DNA of 6,156 nucleotides from Desulfurococcales archaeon (GTDB lineage Archaea > Thermoproteota > Thermoprotei_A > Sulfolobales > NBVN01): assembly GCA_027061705.1 (NCBI GenBank), contig JAMOVB010000140.1, forward strand, positions 1 to 6,156, written 5' to 3'. This document shows positions 1-4,426 of the stretch, piece by piece. Position 1 is the first letter of the stretch. The number at the start of each line of letters is the position of its first letter. The notes under the pieces were generated by a model. That model saw only the letters and a program-made list of their open reading frames with translations. It had not been told where the DNA came from and ran no database searches. The translations under genes were made by a program, and so were the position numbers.

Positions 1-957
1 TTCGAGCCAAGCGGCTTATTCCACGTCGGGTGGCTCGTGTGGGCGCTTAAGTTCAAGGACTTGGTTGATGCTGGCGTGGATATGAGGTTGCTGGCAGCCA
101 CCTGGCACGCGTGGATTAACGATAAGTTGGGCGGGAACATGAGGTTGCTGAGGGCTGCTGCCGAGCACGTTGTGGAGGTGCTTAACTGCCTCGGCCTTGA
201 GGGGAGGTTTAAGCTGATCTATGCTGAGGACCTGGTGAGTAGGGTTGAGTATTGGGAGAAGCTGCTTAGGGTTGCTAAGGTGGTGTCGCTCGCCAGAGTT
301 AAGCGTGCACTGACAATCATGGGGCGCAGGCTTGAGGAGGGTGAGTCAGACTTTTCGAAACTCATATACCCTCTAATGCAGGTTACCGACATATTCGACA
401 TGGATTTAGATATAGCCTTAGGGGGGATGGATCAGAGGAAGGCCCACATGCTTCAGAGGGATGTTGCTGAGAAGCTGGGTTGGAAGAAGGCTGTAGCCAT
501 ACACACTCCTCTAATACCTTCACTGCAGGGCGCCGGTAGGATGGACGTAGGTAAGGTTGATGAGGCCGAGCTTAAGATGAGTAAGTCGAAGCCCAGCTCA
601 GCAATATTCGTGGTTGACAGCGACGATGAGATAAGAGCGAAGCTCAGGAAGGCCTACTGCCCGCCCAGGAGTGTGGAGGGTAATCCGATTACCGAGATGA
701 TTAAGAATATAGTCTTCAGAGGTCGTGAGGCGGAATTCACGATAAATAGGCCGAGTAAGTTCGGGGGCCCCATAACCGTGCATACTTATGAGGAGCTCGA
801 GAGGATGTATGTTGAGGGTAAGATACACCCTCTGGACCTGAAGAACGCTTTAGCAGACTACCTGATTAGGTTAATAGCTCCGATTAGGGAGAGGCTTCTG
901 GCGAATCCAAGCACTAGGGAGTTGATTGAGGTTATTAGGTCAAGCGTTAGCAGGTAG
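1..957 (+). CDS. tyrS: Tyrosyl-tRNA synthetase, archaeal type (5' end missing)
   Basis: This class I aminoacyl-tRNA synthetase charges tRNA-Tyr with tyrosine in the cytoplasm. The frame is open from base 1, so the true start lies upstream; by comparison with the Methanocaldococcus jannaschii enzyme about 34 N-terminal residues are missing, including the first tyrosine-binding Tyr. Visible signatures are FEPSG followed by the HIGH-equivalent HVGW (bases 22-33), YPLMQVTDI (Y, Q and D of the tyrosine pocket), GGMDQRKAHM, KMSKS (bases 574-588), AYCPPRSVEGNPITE, RPSKFGGP and HPLDLKNA, whose Asp corresponds to an anticodon-reading residue in the M. jannaschii enzyme. These distinguish it from tryptophanyl-tRNA synthetase. 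The 318 residues visible exceed the matching part of the M. jannaschii enzyme by roughly 45. The gene is convergent with the downstream RHH gene, 76 bp away. Confidence 0.95.
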   Translation, partial: FEPSGLFHVGWLVWALKFKDLVDAGVDMRLLAATWHAWINDKLGGNMRLLRAAAEHVVEVLNCLGLEGRFKLIYAEDLVSRVEYWEKLLRVAKVVSLARVKRALTIMGRRLEEGESDFSKLIYPLMQVTDIFDMDLDIALGGMDQRKAHMLQRDVAEKLGWKKAVAIHTPLIPSLQGAGRMDVGKVDEAELKMSKSKPSSAIFVVDSDDEIRAKLRKAYCPPRSVEGNPITEMIKNIVFRGREAEFTINRPSKFGGPITVHTYEELERMYVEGKIHPLDLKNALADYLIRLIAPIRERLLANPSTRELIEVIRSSVSR

Positions 958-974
958 AAGCCAGGGGTGACCCT

Positions 975-1016
975 CCCTGCATCATAACCTCCCGTGACGC
1001 GGGAGCTTCAGCAGGG
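975..1016. terminator. Nested inverted repeat between convergent genes, possible terminator or RNA structure
   Basis: Two perfect 6-bp stems are nested. The outer stem pairs CCCTGC (975-980) with GCAGGG (1011-1016), and the inner stem pairs CTCCCG (989-994) with CGGGAG (1000-1005) around a 5-nt loop. Internal loops are 8 and 5 nt. It sits in the 76-bp gap between the stop of tyrS and the stop of the opposing RHH gene, so it could form at the 3' end of either transcript. There is no T-tract after it, and archaeal termination usually relies on T-tracts, so the terminator label is an inference. Confidence 0.35.
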
Positions 1017-1033
1017 CCTACTGAAGAGGTTAC

Positions 1034-1381
1034 TCAGGACTTATTAATTCTTCCCCCGTACCTCCTTCCCCTAAGTAGTATGTCGGGGGATTCAAGCTCG
1101 TCTATACGCTCCTCAATCCGTTCAAGCCTATCCAGGAGCTCTCTCACATACTGCTCGAGTAGGTAGACCTTACCCTTAAGGAACGTGATTTCGGATTCGT
1201 AGTTACGCATCGCCTCAACTACGGGGGACCTATTCCTTATGTCTCCGTGGAGACCCTCCCTGATAAACATCTTGATAACGTCGGTGACCTGAACGCCCAT
1301 GGAGGAGGCTAGCATCTTCAGCTCTTCATACGTCTTCGACGGCAGCGATATATGAACTGTCGGTATGTCTAACCCCCTCAA
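1034..1381 (-). CDS. Ribbon-helix-helix DNA-binding protein with C-terminal coiled coil
   Basis: This is probably a transcriptional regulator. With the chosen start it is 115 residues long. The N-terminal part, IPTVHISLPSKTYEELKMLASSMGV then a helix VTDVIKMFIREGL, fits the ribbon-helix-helix (CopG/Arc/MetJ) pattern of one beta-strand and two helices. It is followed by a charged heptad-like segment (about residues 60-97, containing ITFLKGKVYLLEQYV and RLERIEERIDELE) that should form a coiled coil for oligomerisation, then a basic tail. The frame is open up to a TTG at 1438, but that extension runs through a strong TATA box (1401-1410). I therefore chose the TTG at 1381, about 25 nt downstream of the box, which implies a leaderless mRNA. 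An 11-bp inverted repeat lies just upstream of the promoter, and a partial copy lies between TATA box and start, suggesting autoregulation. It is divergent from a second RHH gene. The target genes are unknown. Confidence 0.75.
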   Translation of the reverse strand: MRGLDIPTVHISLPSKTYEELKMLASSMGVQVTDVIKMFIREGLHGDIRNRSPVVEAMRNYESEITFLKGKVYLLEQYVRELLDRLERIEERIDELESPDILLRGRRYGGRINKS

Positions 1382-1382
1382 G

Positions 1383-1396
1383 AGGAATACTAGTAT
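1383..1396. promoter_or_regulatory. Third copy of the GGAATAC half-site, between TATA box and start codon
   Basis: AGGAATAC (1383-1390) repeats the 8 bases at 1440-1447 of the large inverted repeat. It is followed by TA and GTAT, so that ATACTAGTAT (1387-1396) is itself a 10-bp palindrome. The position, at or just upstream of the predicted transcription start of the RHH/coiled-coil gene, is where a bound repressor would block initiation. The regulatory role is inferred. Confidence 0.4.
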
Positions 1397-1400
1397 CTTG

Positions 1401-1410
1401 CTATATAAAA
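1401..1410 (-). promoter_or_regulatory. TATA box of the RHH/coiled-coil gene
   Basis: On the minus strand this reads TTTTATATAG, a good archaeal box A. A purine-rich stretch immediately upstream (GGAAGGC, 1420-1414) could be the TFB-recognition element. Its centre is about 24-25 nt from the TTG at 1381, the distance expected for a leaderless transcript. Confidence 0.65.
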
Positions 1411-1419
1411 TTGCCTTCC

Positions 1420-1451
1420 TTATGTATTCCGATTTCAATAGGAATACATAA
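1420..1451. repeat. Perfect 11-bp inverted repeat with 10-nt spacer, probable operator
   Basis: TTATGTATTCC (1420-1430) and GGAATACATAA (1441-1451) are exact reverse complements separated by 10 bases. Arm centres are 21 bp apart, close to two helical turns, so two bound dimers would sit on the same face of the DNA. The repeat lies between two divergent RHH genes and directly abuts the promoter of the minus-strand one. RHH proteins commonly bind paired short half-sites and regulate their own genes, so one or both neighbours are the likely ligands; this last step is inference. Confidence 0.7.
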
Positions 1452-1521
1452 TGCCAGCCGATGTTAGGGGGTGTAACGGTCTTTTTTCCGCTCTAGCATC
1501 AAATTCATCCGGTGTTCTGGG

Positions 1522-1704
1522 ATGAGGGTCGTGACATTCAAGGTTGAGGAGAGCCTGCTGGAGGCTATTGACGAGCTCGCCAGGGCGAGGGGTGTGAGCA
1601 GGTCTGAGGTTATTAGGGAGGCCTTACTTAGGTACGTGTCGGGCAAAAGGGAGTATGTGAGGGTTAGGAGTAGGTTTAGGGTTAGGCATGTAGTCCTTAC
1701 TTAG
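1522..1704 (+). CDS. Small ribbon-helix-helix (CopG-family) DNA-binding protein
   Basis: This 60-residue protein is a near-complete RHH domain. Residues 1-7 (MRVVTFK) form the DNA-contacting beta-strand, ESLLEAIDELARARG is helix 1, and SRSEVIREALLRYVSG is helix 2; the R-x-E-V-I-R-E-A-L pattern is typical of the CopG family. A 20-residue tail rich in Arg, Val and Tyr follows. Such proteins act as dimers that bind operator DNA, as regulators or as antitoxins. The ATG at 1522 is the only sensible start. No clear Shine-Dalgarno is seen and the upstream T-tract (1482-1487) is a poor TATA candidate. No toxin gene is adjacent. The gene is divergent from the other RHH gene, and its stop overlaps the end of the opposing hydrolase gene by 8 bp. 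Confidence 0.8.
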   Translation: MRVVTFKVEESLLEAIDELARARGVSRSEVIREALLRYVSGKREYVRVRSRFRVRHVVLT

Positions 1705-2359
1705 GCTCCCTAAACACAACAACCTTAGTGGAGGGCCATCCCCGCAGGTCGTCTCCCCTAACGCTCCACTCGTTGGAGTCGAGCTTAACGACTTCGTAGG
1801 GGGCTATGCTTAGGAAGTCGTCCACGGGCCTTAAAGGTAGGTTAACGCCCTTAACCCAGTAGTGCATAGGCACTACCGCCCTCGGCTTCAGCGCCTCAGC
1901 AACCTCAACAGCCTCCTTAGGCCCAATAGTGAATGTCCCGCCGACAGGAAGCATTAGTATGTCTACACTGCCGATCCTCGAGACGGTGTCGCTACTGAGG
2001 ACGTGGCCTAGGTCGCCAACGTGAAGTATTTTCACGCCATCGACGTCCATCAGGTACATCACGACCTTGCCGCGCCTCCTTCCCTTAAACTCATCGTGGT
2101 AGGCCTCGATACCGACTACCTTATGCTTGCCAACCATGAACTCGCCCTTACGCATGGAGTGCACTTCACTACCTTCCTTAGCCACGACTTGATGTGCGTT
2201 GTGGTCGAAGTGCTCGTGCGTTATGAGGATGGCGTCCGCCCTCACGGCAGGCGGCTTCAACCCTATGCTACCGCCGTCATGAGGATCCACAACTATTGTG
2301 TAGCCGCTCTCATCAACTATCTCGAAGCACGCGTGTCCGTGCCACCTTATGACGACCAA
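1697..2359 (-). CDS. Metallo-beta-lactamase-fold metal-dependent hydrolase (UlaG-like, UPF0173 group)
   Basis: This is a cytosolic metallohydrolase of about 220 residues, a normal length for the small COG2220/UPF0173 group, whose substrates are mostly unknown. The N-terminus IRWHGHACFEI and VDPHDGG are typical of the group. Metal ligands are visible in order: HEHFDH at residues 48-53, His88 in EAYHDEF, Asp116 in HVGDLGH, and His166 in VVPMHYW. VDILMLPVGGTFTIGP matches the conserved LPxGG region. The frame continues 57 codons upstream, but that part has no family resemblance. The TTG at 2359 starts exactly at the conserved domain and has GGTGGGAG (2368-2361) just before it as a ribosome binding site. 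It is divergent from the small Rossmann-like gene and convergent with the RHH gene. UlaG itself is an ascorbate-6-phosphate lactonase; nothing here supports that specific activity. Confidence 0.85.
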   Translation of the reverse strand: MVVIRWHGHACFEIVDESGYTIVVDPHDGGSIGLKPPAVRADAILITHEHFDHNAHQVVAKEGSEVHSMRKGEFMVGKHKVVGIEAYHDEFKGRRRGKVVMYLMDVDGVKILHVGDLGHVLSSDTVSRIGSVDILMLPVGGTFTIGPKEAVEVAEALKPRAVVPMHYWVKGVNLPLRPVDDFLSIAPYEVVKLDSNEWSVRGDDLRGWPSTKVVVFREPK

Positions 2360-2402
2360 GCTCCCACCAATTACATATGGGTGAAGCAGGCTATTCCGTC
2401 TT

Positions 2403-2431
2403 ACGCGTCCGCAACACGCGTAACGCGTTGC
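2403..2431. repeat. Cluster of three ACGCGT palindromes in a divergent intergenic region
   Basis: ACGCGT occurs at 2403-2408, 2416-2421 and 2423-2428, and the last two are enclosed in an imperfect inverted repeat, GCAAC (2411-2415) with GTTGC (2427-2431). The cluster lies in the 146-bp gap between the divergent hydrolase and Rossmann-like genes. Next to it is an AT-rich stretch, CTTTATTG (2431-2438), that could serve as a weak TATA element on either strand. A regulatory role is possible but only inferred. Confidence 0.35.
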
Positions 2432-2505
2432 TTTATTGGGCCTCAGCAAGTCATTAGGTAGGTGCGTGACCAACGGCAGAGGGCGTAGGGCTGAGTAAGT
2501 ATGAT

Positions 2506-2877
2506 GTGCTGAACTACATGCTTGACACAATAAAATTAGGTAGCGGAGATAGGGTAGCGGTTATTGGCGGTTGGTGCGACGTCCTAGCCAGCACCTTCTC
2601 CGGCATGGGTGCTGAGGTCAGGTGCCTTGAGGGAGGCCTGGACACCCTCCGCAGGAATTCCGAGTTCCTTAGGTCAGCGAGGCTCATCACGGTACTCGGC
2701 CTTGAAAGGAGGGTTGCTTCAAGCGCTATCGAGTACGTAACGGAGTTAGGCGTGCTTAACGCCCTCCTAATTACGGACGTGCCTGCCAACGCGTTATCAC
2801 CGGTGCACACCGTCGTCATATTGGAGGGCGGTAGTAGGGTCACGCTGTATGTGTACATGCTGAGAGGAGGTTCTTAG
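2506..2877 (+). CDS. Unrecognised small protein with Rossmann-like alpha/beta pattern
   Basis: I do not recognise this 123-residue protein with confidence. After a short N-terminal helix it shows DRVAVIGGWCDVLASTFSGMGAEVRCLEGG (residues 20-49), which reads as beta-strand, Gly-rich turn, helix, second strand. Two more strand-like segments follow, ARLITVLGL and NALLITDVP, then TVVILEGG and TLYVYML. This order faintly recalls the C-terminal half of DUF364 (putative metal-chelation domain) proteins, which lack assigned chemistry in most cases; I treat that as a guess. The start is uncertain: GTG at 2506 is used, but the ATG at 2518 or an in-frame CTG at 2491 are possible, and no strong ribosome binding site decides it. 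It is divergent from the metallohydrolase, and its stop overlaps the stop of the opposing pilin-like gene by 4 bp. Confidence 0.6.
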   Translation: MLNYMLDTIKLGSGDRVAVIGGWCDVLASTFSGMGAEVRCLEGGLDTLRRNSEFLRSARLITVLGLERRVASSAIEYVTELGVLNALLITDVPANALSPVHTVVILEGGSRVTLYVYMLRGGS

Positions 2878-3263
2878 GTGCTACTATCCTCGCTACTCAC
2901 TATGAACGTAGGTATGGGGTTGCCGTCGGCAGTAGCTACTAGCTTCCCCTGACACGTTACGTTAACCGAGACTGTTGAGTTCGCCTCAACCTCAACGTTG
3001 CTGACCGTCACGTTCCCGTCGTTAAGTATGCATACGAGCTCAACGTTCTCCACTTTATCTCCCCAGTTAACGACCACTACGTTGTCGGTCCCGTTTATTA
3101 CGTAGGCAGCTAGGTTCAGGTTCTCGAACCTAACATTACTTAACGCTGGCTGCATGGCGTTTCGTGAGGCTGCAAGTATTATGGATCCGAATGCCACAAC
3201 TATCATTGTTAGTATGAGCTCTATATATAGGTTTTGAATACCTCTCCTCGTACTGTCACCCAA
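2874..3263 (-). CDS. Archaeal type IV pilin-like secreted protein
   Basis: This 129-residue protein begins MGDSTRRGIQ and continues into a hydrophobic helix (residues 13-32, LYIELILTMIVVAFGSIILA). A short basic leader ending in RRG before a hydrophobic stretch is the archaeal class III (prepilin/archaellin) signal, cleaved after Gly8 by a PibD/FlaK-type peptidase. The mature domain is rich in beta-strand and has N-glycosylation sequons at N57, N84, N95 and N101, plus two cysteines (78, 104) that could form a disulfide. It is probably a subunit of a pilus or a surface-assembled complex outside the membrane. The TTG at 3263 is the first start after the upstream in-frame stop and is needed to include the signal. 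It lies 15 nt downstream of the endonuclease III gene, so co-transcription is plausible. No pilus assembly ATPase or membrane platform gene is in the window. Confidence 0.75.
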   Translation of the reverse strand: MGDSTRRGIQNLYIELILTMIVVAFGSIILAASRNAMQPALSNVRFENLNLAAYVINGTDNVVVVNWGDKVENVELVCILNDGNVTVSNVEVEANSTVSVNVTCQGKLVATADGNPIPTFIVSSEDSST

Positions 3264-3273
3264 TATAGTTGGG
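3259..3273. repeat. Short inverted repeat over the pilin-like gene start
   Basis: CCCAA (3259-3263) and TTGGG (3269-3273) flank TATAG, and the pilin-like gene's TTG start codon is inside one arm. It could mask the start in mRNA or bind a protein, but five base pairs is short enough to be chance. Confidence 0.2.
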
Positions 3274-3278
3274 GGTAA

Positions 3279-3980
3279 TTAAATTGTTCCAGCGCCCGCT
3301 ACGCCTCTCTTAGCGCACAGATCCCGGACAACGCAGGTCTTGCAGTACGGCCTACGCGACCTACACACGCTTCTTCCGTGGGCTATCATTGATAGGTGTG
3401 CTGCCGCTAAGTACCTAGGGTCCCGTGGTAGGGCCGCCATCACTTTCCCCCTCAACGACTCGTAGCCCTCTCCCTTGTCGCCAACTCCGAATCTATAGAG
3501 AAACCTACGTATGTGCGTGTCCATAGGGAAGGTCGGGTACCTCCTAACAAACAGTAGGAAGACGTCGGCCGTTTTAGGCCCGATACCCGGCACGCTAAGC
3601 AACTTCCTCCTAAGCACCTCCGGATCCTCGGTCATTAACGCGTCACCCCCACCGAACTCCCTAAGCGCCCTAAGTATCGTCCTTGCTTTAAGCCTCTGCA
3701 TTCCGGAGGGCCTTATCAGCTCTGCTAGGCGATCCTCTGAGATCCCGGCGAAGCATTCGGGCTTCAGATCCCTACATAGAGACCTTCTAAGGTTCTCTAA
3801 GGCCACCCCAGAGTTACGGTCGGAAGTATTCTGGGAAAGTATCACAGCCACTAAGACGCCGAAGGGGTGCATGCCTTCAGCAACGGATCTTATCGCTGGG
3901 AAGTCAGAATAGCTTAGGTTCGGGAAGTACTCCCTAATCAGCCTGTCGGTAGCTTCCTTAAGCCTCCGCGCGTAACGCAC
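3279..3980 (-). CDS. nth: Endonuclease III family DNA glycosylase/AP lyase with [4Fe-4S] cluster
   Basis: This enzyme removes oxidised or mismatched pyrimidines and nicks abasic sites in base-excision repair. The helix-hairpin-helix is LSVPGIGPKTADVFLLF (residues 129-145). Its Lys136 aligns with the catalytic Lys120 of E. coli Nth, and Asp154 in PMDTHIRR lies exactly 18 residues later, as Asp138 does there. The catalytic lysine argues for a bifunctional glycosylase/lyase rather than a monofunctional MutY or Mig type. The cluster ligands fit C-x6-C-x2-C-x5-C (Cys206, 213, 216, 222). ILSQNTSDRN is the conserved N-terminal region. The frame extends to a GTG at 4061, but a TATA box sits at that point. 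I prefer the GTG at 3980, which has GGTG (3992-3989) 8 nt upstream and gives 233 residues, close to the family length. A TTG at 4016 is the alternative. It may be co-transcribed with the pilin-like gene downstream. Confidence 0.9.
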   Translation of the reverse strand: MRYARRLKEATDRLIREYFPNLSYSDFPAIRSVAEGMHPFGVLVAVILSQNTSDRNSGVALENLRRSLCRDLKPECFAGISEDRLAELIRPSGMQRLKARTILRALREFGGGDALMTEDPEVLRRKLLSVPGIGPKTADVFLLFVRRYPTFPMDTHIRRFLYRFGVGDKGEGYESLRGKVMAALPRDPRYLAAAHLSMIAHGRSVCRSRRPYCKTCVVRDLCAKRGVAGAGTI

Positions 3981-4062
3981 TAGACACGCACCAAACCATA
4001 GTTGGGGAGCAGGCAAAAACCTCGCGCTCTGCAGTGGGGGAGCGTTAGCCGGGAGTAACACC

Positions 4063-4071
4063 CTATAAATA
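4063..4071. promoter_or_regulatory. Back-to-back TATA boxes of the divergent nth and membrane-protein genes
   Basis: TATAAATA reads on the plus strand (4064-4071) and ATTTATAG on the minus strand (4070-4063), so one AT-rich core can serve both directions. Predicted starts of transcription are near 4093 (+) and 4041 (-). This places the longest nth start (4061) inside the promoter and argues against using it. Confidence 0.5.
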
Positions 4072-4124
4072 CTGAAGCTACTGACCCCCGGTTTTTAATG
4101 CATTACGCGATCGAGATACGATAC

Positions 4125-4131
4125 GGTGAGG
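4125..4131 (+). promoter_or_regulatory. Shine-Dalgarno sequence that sets the start at 4137
   Basis: GGTGAGG lies 5 nt before the ATG at 4137, in the right place for archaeal 16S rRNA pairing. The earlier in-frame ATG at 4098 has no such site. Confidence 0.55.
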
Positions 4132-4136
4132 GAGGG

Positions 4137-4424
4137 ATGAGGTGGGGTAAGGCGTTGAGCTACGGAGTGAAGTTCTTTATTATGTCCTTCGCCTTCACGG
4201 TCGTTGGGGCGCTGATGCTCGCGTCCGCCCTCTCAATAAGGGTGACGACCGATAGCGGAGGGTACGTCATAAGCCTTAACCTAGCAACGCTCAATAACGT
4301 GGGGGCGCTAATGCTCGCCATAATAGGCCTCATGGTAATAATCATAGGTAACATAGCTTCCTTCTTCAAACTACTCTCGGACGTAATGCGTGAGGGTAGC
4401 GACGTGCGTGAGTATCTCTGGTAA
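4137..4424 (+). CDS. Small two-helix membrane protein of unknown function
   Basis: I do not recognise a family. The 95-residue product has two strongly hydrophobic helices, about residues 11-33 and 54-77, joined by a short polar loop (RVTTDSGGY), and a charged C-terminus (DVMREGSDVREYLW). Basic residues before helix 1 and the charged tail suggest both ends are cytoplasmic. The heptapeptide VGALMLA occurs in both helices, at residues 23-29 and 55-61, and the DNA there is also nearly identical. The ATG at 4137 follows a good Shine-Dalgarno. An upstream ATG at 4098 would add 13 residues, and could be used on a nearly leaderless mRNA from the TATA box at 4064-4071. The gene is divergent from nth, and its stop is 2 bp from the end of the opposing surface-protein gene. 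Confidence 0.7.
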   Translation: MRWGKALSYGVKFFIMSFAFTVVGALMLASALSIRVTTDSGGYVISLNLATLNNVGALMLAIIGLMVIIIGNIASFFKLLSDVMREGSDVREYLW

Positions 4425-4426
4425 CG

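Noticed and set aside
971..1033. H/ACA or C/D box guide RNA at the nested hairpin
   Set aside because: The two-stem shape with an internal loop resembles a pseudouridylation pocket, but no ACA follows the 3' stem on either strand. A CTGA at 1021-1024 lacks a matching box C (RTGATGA).
1522..1704. Toxin-antitoxin module based on the small RHH protein
   Set aside because: RHH antitoxins normally sit next to a toxin gene such as RelE/ParE, VapC or MazF. The neighbours here are a metallohydrolase and another RHH protein, so no partner is visible.
2021..2461. Long plus-strand open frame (146 codons)
   Set aside because: It lies antisense to the metallohydrolase, whose metal-binding motifs are all in the minus-strand frame, and its translation shows no protein-like features.
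3217..3235. CTATATATAG palindrome inside the pilin-like gene as a promoter
   Set aside because: It encodes conserved signal-helix residues (LYIE), and a transcript starting downstream of it would lack the prepilin signal and any sensible start.
3264..3281. Stop-codon readthrough fusing endonuclease III to the pilin-like protein
   Set aside because: The frames are the same, but the pilin signal needs a free N-terminus, and no readthrough signal is seen around the TAA.
3511..3912. Plus-strand open frame of 133 codons
   Set aside because: Antisense shadow of nth, which carries the catalytic Lys/Asp and cluster cysteines in the opposite strand.
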